64,000 bases of DNA from Clostridiales bacterium (lineage in GTDB: Bacteria > Bacillota > Clostridia > Christensenellales > CAG-138): the NCBI GenBank assembly GCA_004554165.1, contig SFNQ01000015.1:17329-81328 (forward strand). The letters run 5' to 3'. Made by a program: the position numbers and the translations under genes. This document shows, piece after piece, positions 49,588-58,220 of the stretch. Numbering within the stretch: the stretch's first letter is position 1; every line of letters begins with the position of its first letter. A model generated the notes under the pieces. It had not been told where the DNA came from. It did no database searches and worked only from the letters and a program-made list of their open reading frames with translations.

Positions 49588-51048
49588 TTGAATTACCGGA
49601 TGATTGGTTTCGTGCTCGGACGCATCCTCCTTGCGGAAGCGGCGCTCATGCTGCTGCCGCTGCTTGTGACGCTCCTGTATGGGGAGAGCACGTTGCCTGC
49701 GTTTCTGCTGCCCATGGCGCTGCTGGTGCTTTCCGGCTGCGCGCTGGGAATAAAACCGCCCAAGGATACGACCATTTATGCGCGCGAGGGGCTGGCGGTG
49801 GTGGCGCTGTCCTGGATCGTCATGTCGCTCTTTGGCGCGCTGCCCTTCTATCTTTCCGGCGCGATCCCCAGCTTTATCGACAGCTTTTTTGAGACGGTTT
49901 CCGGCTTCACCACAACGGGCGCAAGCATTCTGACAGATGTTGAAACCATGGAGCGCGGCCTGCTGTTCTGGCGCAGCTTTACGCACTGGGTCGGCGGCAT
50001 GGGCGTGCTGGTGTTTGTCATGGCCATCCTGCCCATGACGGATGGACGCGGTATGCATCTGATGCGGGCGGAGGTACCCGGCCCCTCGGTGGGCAAGCTG
50101 TCCAGCAAGATTCGCGATACGGCCAAGACGCTCTATGCGATTTATCTGGTGATGACGGTGTTGCAGGTGGCGCTGCTGCTGCTTGGCGGCATGCCGCTGT
50201 TTGACGCGCTGATCCATTCCTTCGGCACGGCTGGCACGGGCGGCTTCAGCCATCTCAGCCTGAGCATCGGCGCTTACAACAATCCCTATTTTGAAATCGT
50301 CATCGCCGTGTTCATGCTGCTGTTCGGCATAAATTTCAATCTCTATTACTTTTTGCTGCTTCGGCGCTTTCGCGATGTGTTCCGCTCGGAGGAGCTGCTG
50401 GTCTATCTGGGCGTTGTGGCGGTTTCGGTGGCTGCGATTGCGGCGAACATCTCCCATCTTTACGGCACGGTTTCCGAGGCCCTGCGGCACGCCTTCTTTC
50501 AGGTCTCTTCCATCATCACCACCACGGGCTTTGCAACGGTGAACTTCAATCTGTGGCCCACCTTTTCCAAGGCCGTTCTCGTTGCGCTCATGTTCTTTGG
50601 CGGCTGCGCCGGGTCCACTGCCGGCGGCCTGAAAATTGCCAGGATCGTCATCCTGTTGAAGTCTTCGTTTCGGGACTTGCAGCGGATGATCCATCCCCAT
50701 GCGGTAACGGTGGTGCGTCTGGAGGGCAAACCGCTGGAGGATAAGACGGTGCGCGGCGCTTACCTGTATCTTTCCGTATTTGTAATGCTTTTTGCGGTCT
50801 CCGCGCTGCTGCTCTCTCTGGAGCATTTTGATCTGGTGACCACCTTTACGGCGGTGGCCGCCTGCATCAACAACGTTGGCCCGGGGCTGGAGCTGGTGGG
50901 CCCCGTGGGCAGCTTTTCGGAGTTTTCTCAGGCGGGAAAGCTGCTGCTCTCGTTTGACATGCTCCTCGGCAGGCTGGAGATTTTCCCCATGCTGGTGGTC
51001 TGCGCGCCCTCCATCTGGGCGCGGAAGCGGCGCAAAGCGGGCGCGTAG
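49588..51048 (+). CDS. trkH: Trk potassium channel subunit TrkH
   Basis: This 486-residue K+ translocating membrane protein is of the SKT family, with four M1-P-M2 repeats. The filter segments are visible as TTTGAS, GTAGTGGFS, TTTGFATV and NNVGPG. FFGGCAGSTAGGLK is the conserved gate loop of the third repeat. The start is TTG 49588 with GAGGG upstream. It works with TrkA encoded just before it. Confidence 0.95.
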   Translation: MNYRMIGFVLGRILLAEAALMLLPLLVTLLYGESTLPAFLLPMALLVLSGCALGIKPPKDTTIYAREGLAVVALSWIVMSLFGALPFYLSGAIPSFIDSFFETVSGFTTTGASILTDVETMERGLLFWRSFTHWVGGMGVLVFVMAILPMTDGRGMHLMRAEVPGPSVGKLSSKIRDTAKTLYAIYLVMTVLQVALLLLGGMPLFDALIHSFGTAGTGGFSHLSLSIGAYNNPYFEIVIAVFMLLFGINFNLYYFLLLRRFRDVFRSEELLVYLGVVAVSVAAIAANISHLYGTVSEALRHAFFQVSSIITTTGFATVNFNLWPTFSKAVLVALMFFGGCAGSTAGGLKIARIVILLKSSFRDLQRMIHPHAVTVVRLEGKPLEDKTVRGAYLYLSVFVMLFAVSALLLSLEHFDLVTTFTAVAACINNVGPGLELVGPVGSFSEFSQAGKLLLSFDMLLGRLEIFPMLVVCAPSIWARKRRKAGA

Positions 51049-51130
51049 GGAAAAAGGCCCGGCGGCCCTGCCCGCTCTGGCGCGACGGACGCGGCGAGGG
51101 CGGGCGGCAGGGACGATGGCAGCCCTCTGG

Positions 51131-51158
51131 ACAGGCCGGGAGCAAGGGCCTGTTTTTT
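51131..51158 (+). terminator. Terminator after trkH
   Basis: ACAGGCC (51131-51137) pairs with GGCCTGT (51147-51153), followed by six T. Confidence 0.85.
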
Positions 51159-51194
51159 GACCTGCGCCGGGGGGAGCGCCCGCGGGCGCAGGCG

Positions 51195-52277
51195 CTATTC
51201 GCCCAGGAACCGTTTCATTTTCGTTTTTCGCATTGCCGTGGTCAAAAGCGCGGAGAGGCCGCCAAAGCCAACAAAGTTCAACAGGATCACAATGCAGGGG
51301 TGCGCATCCGGTATCTGAGAACAGGTCAGGTAAATCAAGGGCGAATGGAACAAATATATGCCAAAGCTGTGGTTGCTCAAAAACCCGGTAAAGGGCGTCG
51401 TCCCTTCCGGCGTCCACAAATAGAGCGTGAGCAGCAGGAGCATTCCGGTAACACGATCGTATGGCAGGAGGCGCAGCAGGGAGGCTGCCGAGCAGCCGAT
51501 CGCCGCCAGCAGGAATATGATTTTGCACTTTCTCAGCAGCTCCATTCGATCCCCAAAACGGCAAAGCAGCAGTCCTGCACAAAACCAGACCCAGTTCACC
51601 GCCACGTTCCGGACGACCGCCGATCCGGGAAAGCCCGGAATCCGACAGGAATAGCGGGCCGCTGCATAAGCCGCGAGAAAAAGGACGCCATACACAACGG
51701 GAGGTGTCAGCCTCATTGCCCGCAGCAGCCGAAAGACGCCCCATGTCAGGACAAAGCAGAAGAACAGGCAGGGCAAAAACCACAGGTGGCCGCAATCGCT
51801 CCCCAAAATGACGCTGTTCCACAGGATGTCCCAGAGGCTTCTGTTTTGATAACCGGGATAGCCTACCAGCAGCCGGATCGGAACCATCCAGAAAAAAGCA
51901 AAGGAAAGAAAGGGCAGCAGCAGACGCTTTGCTTTTTTGGAAAGCAATTCGGCAAGGCTGGTTTTGGAACGGCGGGCATCAAACAGATAGCCCGACAGGC
52001 TGAAGAACAGGGGCATTTGAATCAGATCAATCCAGCGCTTGACAAGATCCAGCGCCGGAACAGCCCGGACCGTGGAATACAGGGACCAGCTGTTCTGATA
52101 CAGGATGATACTGTGCCCAAAAACCACAAGCAGAATGGCAAGCGCTCTCAGATTTACAATTCTTCCATCCTGGCGCTCCGCCTTTTCCGGCGTTAAAACG
52201 GCCTGCTTTGGGCTGGCGGGACAGCTCCCCGCAGCGGCAGAGGGGGACAGGAGCCGAAAACGGGTTACAGGGGGCAT
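51195..52277 (-). CDS. Acyltransferase 3 family membrane protein
   Basis: This 360-residue protein has ten hydrophobic helices and the family motif NLRALAILLVVFGHS, whose Arg and His are the conserved catalytic or binding residues. MPLFFSLSGYLF and HLWFLPCLF are also typical. Members acylate sugars or surface polymers at the membrane. The start ATG 52277 follows AAAGGA. A GT-C-like gene lies upstream on the same strand, but about 320 bases separate them. Confidence 0.9.
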   Translation of the reverse strand: MPPVTRFRLLSPSAAAGSCPASPKQAVLTPEKAERQDGRIVNLRALAILLVVFGHSIILYQNSWSLYSTVRAVPALDLVKRWIDLIQMPLFFSLSGYLFDARRSKTSLAELLSKKAKRLLLPFLSFAFFWMVPIRLLVGYPGYQNRSLWDILWNSVILGSDCGHLWFLPCLFFCFVLTWGVFRLLRAMRLTPPVVYGVLFLAAYAAARYSCRIPGFPGSAVVRNVAVNWVWFCAGLLLCRFGDRMELLRKCKIIFLLAAIGCSAASLLRLLPYDRVTGMLLLLTLYLWTPEGTTPFTGFLSNHSFGIYLFHSPLIYLTCSQIPDAHPCIVILLNFVGFGGLSALLTTAMRKTKMKRFLGE

Positions 52278-52597
52278 TGTGCAATCCTTTCTTTTTCCGG
52301 GCCGGGACAAAGCCGGCGCCAATCACTGGCGAAGGCGGGGAGCAGGCGAAGCTGCCCTTCTCCGTTGCCCTGAGAAACGCAGGCGCGGCAGGGAACGGTT
52401 TCGCGGCGCTGCCTCTCAAAAAACGGAAGCTTCTTATGGGACAGGGCGGGTGGCGCTCCCGGCCGGGGACGGGACGGGGGCGGCTTCCTGCTCCGATCCG
52501 GGGAGGAGGGCGGGAAGCAATGCGGGGCGGCGCGCCCTTTCGCCAAGGCCGGGGCCCGTGCCAAAGCCCGCTGCGCGCCGTACGTTTGCGTGTGCCC
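52278..52597. other. Intergenic stretch of 320 bases, nothing recognised
   Basis: It is GC-rich with several open but unconvincing frames. No promoter, terminator or RNA is recognised. Confidence 0.4.
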
Positions 52598-54361
52598 TCA
52601 TTCCCGCGTCAAGCGGCAACTGACGGCGCTTTCCTCAAAGCGGTAGCCATAGCGCTCCGCCGCCATTTGGAGCGTATCCCTGTCAAACGACGAGCCCTTG
52701 GGAACATAGATGTACCGGGGAATCTTGTCCGGATTCAGCCGGTAATAGAGCAGCAGCCGCTCCGTGTCCACCACGCCCCGATTGATGCCGGAGAGCCAGG
52801 CGGAATAGGTTCCGTAGGGGAAGTCCTCAAGAGCGAGATAGCACCAGGTCTTTTCCGTCAGCAAAAGGATATTGTCCCGGGGCCTGTCCCTGTAGTCCTG
52901 AAGGTCCGCGTAAAGGCGGTCGTAGCCCTGCCCGTTGGCGGGTGAGGTGTACAGGCCGCGTGCCGGGCCAACGGAGATGCGGCAAGTCAAGCGCTCCGGC
53001 GATTCCTCAAAGAAGCAGTGCCTGGCCTTGACGATGACCTGAAGCGCCAGAAGCACGGCCACTGCCGCGCAGCCCGCCAGCAGGCCGAGGCTGCGGAGCA
53101 GCCTGCGCGGGGCGGGATCCTGAGAAGATGCGGCGCGTTCCGCGTTCAGCTCCCCGAGCAGGCGGCCGAGGAAGAGAAAACTGGCCAGATTGGGGACGGC
53201 ATACGCCATCGATACGGCATAAAAGCCCACATTGGACGACATGCACACCGCGAAGGTATAGGCCAAGCCCGGCAAAAACAGGGCAAAAAACAGCTGCTTC
53301 GGCTTCTTCCGGCAGAGCAGGTAGGCGCTCAGTCCCACAAAGGCCAGCGGCATGTTGATGGCATTGTAATGGGTATTGATCAGATCGCCGCAGCACCAGA
53401 GCCAGCAGTGGGCGGCGACGGCACAGCTCCCCGCCAGATACAGGCCCCGGCGGCGCATGCGGTTTTTGTCCAGCAGCAGTGCAAGCAGCAGCAGCCCGTA
53501 GGCAGCAAAGCCATAGCGGTAATAGGGCTGGCAGTGGCGCAGATACTGCGACAGCTTGGAAAGCAGGGACAGGTCGGCGTGCTCGGGATCGGTGAACAGC
53601 GCCGGAAAGACGCGCAGCAGCTCCGAAAGACTGGCCCGGGAGAAAACGAACAGCAGAAACAGCGCCGCAGGCAGCGCAATGCCCAGCGTCAGAAAGAAAA
53701 AGGCTTTGGCGGAGAGGAGAAAGGCGCCGTCGCCGGATACACCGTCCGCCGCCGGGACGGCGCGGCGACGCCTGCGGAAGATCCCGCGAACGGCTACCAG
53801 CGCGGCATAGAGGAAATAGACAAAGGCCAGATAGGGACAACACAGCACGCTCCCGGCAAAGGCCGCGCCCGAGAGGAGCAGGGCGGGCCGGTTTCCGGGG
53901 CGCATCGTGGCAAGGCCCACGCAGCAGAGCGTAAGCAGATCGATGGCCATGGTATTGTAGCTGTAGGCCATGATGTCAAAGGGGGTGAAGAGAAAAAAGG
54001 AAACCGCCGCGAATACGGAGGCGGCGCCAAACCTGCGCAGCCGCAGATAGACAAACAGCGCCACAAGCCCGTGGAGCACCACATAGGAATGCCGCGCAGC
54101 AAGGAGAATCCCGTCGTTGCACTGGAACAGGCTGCGGTAAAGGGCCACAAAGGGCGTGAGCAGCAGGCCGGACATCTGCGACAGGTGCCACTCGTCCAGA
54201 AACAGCGCGTCGCCCAGCGTCAGCCGGTGCGGTATGGTCAGGTAGAAGGCCTCGTCATACCAGCCGAAGCCGTAGGGCACCTTCCACAGCGCCAGCGCCA
54301 GCGCCGCAGCAAACAAAAGGAAAAAAAGCCCGTCCGCCCTTGTCAACCGTATCCGCCGCAC
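52598..54361 (-). CDS. Polytopic membrane protein, possible GT-C glycosyltransferase
   Basis: This 587-residue protein has about 10-12 membrane helices followed by a soluble C-terminal domain (about 450-587). The first exterior loop holds GWYDEAFYLTIPHRL; an acidic Asp-Glu pair there is typical of lipid-phosphosugar GT-C enzymes. Function is therefore suggested, not shown. The start is GTG 54361 after GGGAGGGG. It may work with the acyltransferase-3 protein on a surface polymer. Confidence 0.7.
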   Translation of the reverse strand: MRRIRLTRADGLFFLLFAAALALALWKVPYGFGWYDEAFYLTIPHRLTLGDALFLDEWHLSQMSGLLLTPFVALYRSLFQCNDGILLAARHSYVVLHGLVALFVYLRLRRFGAASVFAAVSFFLFTPFDIMAYSYNTMAIDLLTLCCVGLATMRPGNRPALLLSGAAFAGSVLCCPYLAFVYFLYAALVAVRGIFRRRRRAVPAADGVSGDGAFLLSAKAFFFLTLGIALPAALFLLFVFSRASLSELLRVFPALFTDPEHADLSLLSKLSQYLRHCQPYYRYGFAAYGLLLLALLLDKNRMRRRGLYLAGSCAVAAHCWLWCCGDLINTHYNAINMPLAFVGLSAYLLCRKKPKQLFFALFLPGLAYTFAVCMSSNVGFYAVSMAYAVPNLASFLFLGRLLGELNAERAASSQDPAPRRLLRSLGLLAGCAAVAVLLALQVIVKARHCFFEESPERLTCRISVGPARGLYTSPANGQGYDRLYADLQDYRDRPRDNILLLTEKTWCYLALEDFPYGTYSAWLSGINRGVVDTERLLLYYRLNPDKIPRYIYVPKGSSFDRDTLQMAAERYGYRFEESAVSCRLTRE

Positions 54362-54581
54362 AGGTCGCCGTCCCCTCCCGCATCCTTGATGGCAAGCCCC
54401 TTGTCGAAAGCAGGGCTTTGCTTCATCTTAGCATATGGGTGGAGTCTGCGCAAGCAGAGGAGGACGGCCGGAGCAAACGGAAGGCGGGCGGCGTTTTCTG
54501 CGCGTACCTGCGCGGGAGAAGCGCGCCGCGCCGGGAACGCCCGCCGCGGTAAAAACGGCGCAGGAGAGGGGCGTCTGCCGG

Positions 54582-55442
54582 CTAGCCGGCCTGGCGCTTT
54601 GCGGCTTCCACCACGTGCTTGATGAGCACGGTTGCGGTCACCGCGCCCACGCCGCCGGGTACGGGGGTGATCGCCTGCACAAGGGGCTCTATTTCGGAGA
54701 ATACCGCATCGCCGGCAATGCCGCCCTTGTGCGCATCCCAGTTGATGGAGACATCGATGACGGTCTGGTCGGGCCGCACAAAGTCTGCGGTCAGGCTGTG
54801 GAGTCTGCCGGTGGCGGAAATCAGGATATCCGCCTCGCGGGCAATGCGGGCAGGGTCCGACGTATGGCTGTGGCAGACCGTGACGGTGGCGTTTTCCGCA
54901 AGGAGCAGCATGGACAGCGGACGCCCAACCACCGGGCTGCGCCCCAGCACCACCGCCCGCCTGCCGGCGCAGGGGATGTGGTAGTGGCGGAGGATTTCCA
55001 TGCAGGCCTCCGCCGTGCAGGGCGCAAAGCCGGCCGCATTGCCGAGGAACACGCCGGCGGCGGAGACGTCGGTCATGCCGTCCACGTCCTTGCCCGGGTC
55101 AAGGCGGTTGACAATCGCAGGTTCCGATTCCTTAAGATGCGGGGGCAGGGGCCGCAGCAGCAAAACGCCGTGTACGTCCTTCCGCGTGTTCAGCGCGTCG
55201 ATCACATCGAGCAGAGCGCCCCTCGTTACCTCCGCAGGCAGCGCGATCTGTTCCACGGCCACGCCGCACAGCGCCGCCCGCTTTTCCGCGCTGCGCGCAT
55301 AGCTGAGATCGTCCGGCCGCTCGCCGCAGCGCACGATGGCCAGGGTTGGGACAAGGCCGCGGGACTGAAGCCGCCGGCAGTCCTCATAAATCGCGGTCTG
55401 CATGGCCGCGTTGACCTCTTTTCCAAGCAGAAGCTGTGCCAT
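54582..55442 (-). CDS. folD: Methylene-THF dehydrogenase/methenyl-THF cyclohydrolase
   Basis: This 286-residue enzyme interconverts methylene- and methenyl-THF with NAD(P), and possibly formyl-THF. The NAD-binding motif GRSPVVGRPLSMLLL and C-terminal PVPGGVGAVTA are clear. At the folate site it reads SYARSAEKRA, so the Lys lies six residues after Tyr48 (Lys54). Classical FolD has it at Tyr+4. I recall this spacing from other clostridial FolDs. AGGAGG precedes ATG 55442. A separate cyclohydrolase is encoded just upstream. Confidence 0.93.
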   Translation of the reverse strand: MAQLLLGKEVNAAMQTAIYEDCRRLQSRGLVPTLAIVRCGERPDDLSYARSAEKRAALCGVAVEQIALPAEVTRGALLDVIDALNTRKDVHGVLLLRPLPPHLKESEPAIVNRLDPGKDVDGMTDVSAAGVFLGNAAGFAPCTAEACMEILRHYHIPCAGRRAVVLGRSPVVGRPLSMLLLAENATVTVCHSHTSDPARIAREADILISATGRLHSLTADFVRPDQTVIDVSINWDAHKGGIAGDAVFSEIEPLVQAITPVPGGVGAVTATVLIKHVVEAAKRQAG

Positions 55443-55455
55443 GGCGGGCCTCCTC

Positions 55456-56079
55456 TCAGCGAAGCAATCCGGCTTTGACGGATTCAAAAATCCCCTCCGC
55501 CATGGACCCGCAGCGATCCAGCAGCGCGCAGCAGCGGGCATTCAGTTCGTCCGCAAGCGCCCGGTTGGCCAGGGATTTCGTGTTGACAAACACGTTCAGC
55601 GATGCGGCTTGCAGCGCGGCCTTTACGCAGACGGCGGCGCAGCCCGCATCCGAAACCGCAAGCCTGCTGCCCTTTTCGGCAAACAGGGCGATCAGGGGCA
55701 GCGCGTCGGCGCAGAGCTCCATCACGCGGAGGGGGGCTTTGCAGGCGGAAACGGCCGCCTCCTCCAGCGCCTGCGCTCGGCCGGGATCGTCCTTTGGGAT
55801 GCCGTATGCCTTAGCAAGCGGCAGAAAGCCTTCCGCATCCGCGGCGATCTGGTCCAGCAGCTCCGCCTGCAGCGCGAGGCATGCCTTCTCCGCCGCGAGA
55901 ATCTCGTCCTCAACTGCGGCATAGGTTTTCTTTCCGACGGTCAGGGCGGCGACCATGTTGCCAAGCGCAGCGCCGACCGCGCCGACGAGGGCCGCTGCGC
56001 CGCCGCCGCCGGGTGTGGGCGCGTTTGAGGCCAGCGCGGCCACAAAATCCGCGCAGGAAGCGTTTGCATAATCCTTCAT
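55456..56079 (-). CDS. fchA: Methenyl-THF cyclohydrolase / FTCD-C family (FchA-like)
   Basis: This 207-residue helical protein of the formiminotransferase-cyclodeaminase C-terminal family has APTPGGGGAAALVGAVGAALG at the folate-binding turn. In Clostridia such proteins act as methenyl-THF cyclohydrolase (FchA) beside Fhs; formimino-THF cyclodeaminase is the alternative. GGAGAGGAA precedes ATG 56079. It is 13 bases upstream of folD and downstream of fhs, with a cloverleaf repeat between it and fhs. Confidence 0.88.
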   Translation of the reverse strand: MKDYANASCADFVAALASNAPTPGGGGAAALVGAVGAALGNMVAALTVGKKTYAAVEDEILAAEKACLALQAELLDQIAADAEGFLPLAKAYGIPKDDPGRAQALEEAAVSACKAPLRVMELCADALPLIALFAEKGSRLAVSDAGCAAVCVKAALQAASLNVFVNTKSLANRALADELNARCCALLDRCGSMAEGIFESVKAGLLR

Positions 56080-56121
56080 GCGTTCCTCTCCGGTTCGTTT
56101 GTTCTTGTGGGAAAGGGGGCG

Positions 56122-56230
56122 CGGCCCCGCGTTCCGTGGCCGGAACGGCCCGGCGCGCTCCGCCCTTGGCGCTTTCCCCTGTTCCGTGCGCGCCGGGCCT
56201 GCGCGCCGCTGTGCGGCGCGCGCGGGGCCG
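56122..56230. repeat. Cloverleaf repeat, copy D
   Basis: The closing stem is CGGCCCCGCG with CGCGGGGCCG. It has the GTTCCG-TGGC-CGGAAC hairpin and a long arm GGCCCGGCGCGC with GCGCGCCGGGCC (12 pairs). The last hairpin is GCGCGCCGC-TGT-GCGGCGCGC, different in sequence from copies A-C but again perfectly paired. It lies inside the fhs-fchA-folD operon. Confidence 0.85.
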
Positions 56231-56244
56231 GGCCCGCTCCTCCG

Positions 56245-57918
56245 TTAAAACAGTCCGCTGATTCTGCCCGAAGCATCCACGTCGATGCGCTCTGCGGCGG
56301 GAGATTTCGGAAGCCCGGGCATGGTCATGATATCGCCCGTCAGCGCAACGATAAAGCCCGCGCCGGCCGCAAGCCGAAGGTTTCGCACGGTGACGGTAAA
56401 GCCCTCCGGCGCGCCCAGCAGCCCGGGATCGTCGCTGAGGCTGTACTGCGTCTTTGCCATGCAGATGGGCAGATTGGAAAAGCCAAGCGCTGTGAGCTGG
56501 CGCGCCTGCTTTGCCGCGGCGGGGGTCAGGACGGCGTCCCGGCCGCCATACACCCGCTGTACGATCGCCCGGATTTTCTCCTCAATCGGGCGCTCCAGAG
56601 GATAGCAGAAGCGGAATTCCTTCGGCGCCTCGCACAGCCGCAGCACCTCGGCGGCCAGCGCCTCGCCGCCTGCGCCGCCCCTTGCCCAAACCTCGGAGCG
56701 CGCGACGGCTGCGCCGAGGGCACGGCAATGCGCTTCGATGCAGGCCAGCTCCGCCTCCGTATCCGATGGGAAACGGTTGATGGCCACCACGCAGGGCAGC
56801 CCGTAGACCTCCCGGATGTTTTTGACGTGGCGGAGCAGGTTTGGCATGCCCTGGACAAGGGCGGGAAGGTTTTCTTCCGTAAGCCCGTCCTTTGGGACGC
56901 CGCCGTTGTACTTGAGCGCGCGCACGGTGGCCACGACGACCACCGCGTCGGGCCGCAGGCCCGCCATGCGGCACTTGATGTCGAAAAACTTTTCCGCGCC
57001 CAGGTCTGCGCCAAAGCCCGCCTCGGTCACGGTGTAGTCGGACAGCCGCAGCGCGGTCCGCGTGGCGATGACGGAGTTGCAGCCGTGGGCGATGTTTGCG
57101 AAGGGGCCGCCGTGGACAAGGGCGGGCGTGTGCTTCAGGGTCTGTACAAGGTTGGGCTTCAGCGCGTCCCGCAGCAGCGCGGCCATGGCGCCCGCCGCCC
57201 GCAGATCGCCGGCGGTGACGGGCTTTTCCTCATAAGTATAGCCGACGATGAGCCGCGCCAGCCGCGCCTTGAGGTCCTCCATATCGTTTGCCAGGCAGAG
57301 CACGGCCATAACCTCGGAGGCCACGGTGATATCGTAGCCGTCCTCCCGGGGGACGCCGTTGACCCGGCCGCCCAGCCCGTCCACAATGCTGCGCAGCTGC
57401 CGGTCGTTCATATCCACGCAGCGCTTCCAGGTGATTCTGCGCGGATCGATGCCCAGGGCGTTCCCGTGGTGAATGTGGTTGTCGAGCATGGCGGCCAGCA
57501 GATTGTTTGCGGCGCCGATGGCGTGAAAGTCGCCTGTAAAGTGCAGGTTGATGTCCTCCATGGGAACAACCTGCGCGTAGCCGCCGCCCGCAGCGCCGCC
57601 CTTGATGCCGAACACCGGGCCCAGCGATGGCTCGCGCAGCGCGACCAGCGAGTTTTTCCCGAGCCTGCGCAGTGCGTCCGCAAGGCCGATGGTGGTGGTG
57701 GTCTTGCCCTCGCCCGCAGGTGTGGGATTGATTGCGGTCACGAGGATGAGCTTGCCGCAGCGCGGCGGCAGGTCCTCCAGCAGGCGCAGATCAATCTTGG
57801 CCTTGGCGCGGCCGTAGGGCTCGAGATAGGCTTCGTCGATTCCGGCGGTCTTTGCTACCTGCGCGATGGGCTGCAAGGCTGTCTGCTGCGCGATTTCGAT
57901 GTCCGATGGAATGTGCAT
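56245..57918 (-). CDS. fhs: Formate-tetrahydrofolate ligase
   Basis: This 557-residue enzyme joins formate to THF using ATP, giving 10-formyl-THF. The phosphate loop PTPAGEGKTTTTIGLADAL (about 65-83), KGGAAGGGYAQVVPMEDI and LHFTGDFHAI are family signatures. Length is standard. AAGGAAAGGA precedes ATG 57918 and a very good promoter lies at 57973-58001. It is first in an operon with fchA and folD, forming the methyl branch of one-carbon metabolism with metF. Use in acetogenesis or in purine and serine metabolism cannot be separated here. Confidence 0.97.
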   Translation of the reverse strand: MHIPSDIEIAQQTALQPIAQVAKTAGIDEAYLEPYGRAKAKIDLRLLEDLPPRCGKLILVTAINPTPAGEGKTTTTIGLADALRRLGKNSLVALREPSLGPVFGIKGGAAGGGYAQVVPMEDINLHFTGDFHAIGAANNLLAAMLDNHIHHGNALGIDPRRITWKRCVDMNDRQLRSIVDGLGGRVNGVPREDGYDITVASEVMAVLCLANDMEDLKARLARLIVGYTYEEKPVTAGDLRAAGAMAALLRDALKPNLVQTLKHTPALVHGGPFANIAHGCNSVIATRTALRLSDYTVTEAGFGADLGAEKFFDIKCRMAGLRPDAVVVVATVRALKYNGGVPKDGLTEENLPALVQGMPNLLRHVKNIREVYGLPCVVAINRFPSDTEAELACIEAHCRALGAAVARSEVWARGGAGGEALAAEVLRLCEAPKEFRFCYPLERPIEEKIRAIVQRVYGGRDAVLTPAAAKQARQLTALGFSNLPICMAKTQYSLSDDPGLLGAPEGFTVTVRNLRLAAGAGFIVALTGDIMTMPGLPKSPAAERIDVDASGRISGLF

Positions 57919-57972
57919 GGGCCTGTTCCTTTCCTTCCGTCCGCTGGGCAGCGGCCCGGAGTCCGTATCCTT

Positions 57973-58001
57973 AGTGTACAGGGGAAAGCCGGGTTTTTCA
58001 A
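57973..58001 (-). promoter_or_regulatory. Promoter of fhs-fchA-folD
   Basis: Minus strand TTGAAA (57996-58001), 17 bases, TACACT (57973-57978). Confidence 0.75.
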
Positions 58002-58220
58002 GGCAAAACTGCCTTCGGCCCCGCGCTTTTCAGCCGGGAGAGCAGCATCGCTCGCGGGAAAGGCCGGAAAACGGCGGCCCCGCCTGGGCAATACGCTTGG
58101 GAGCGCAGCAAAACCCGGCCCCTTCGGCCTCTGTTGCCCTGCCGCCCTGCGGCGGAGCGGCTGCGGTATTAGAATTTCCGCCCCGGGGCAATGCCTATGC
58201 AGCGCAAATCCGCCCGGACG

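Noticed and set aside
51049..51180. Fifth cloverleaf repeat after trkH
   Set aside because: It is GC-rich with some pairing, but lacks the GTTCCG hairpin and the GGCCCCGCG closing stem.
49315..51822. An 835-codon minus-strand frame
   Set aside because: It lies across trkA, trkH and the acyltransferase gene. Its composition is Arg/His/Gln-rich and no family is recognisable.
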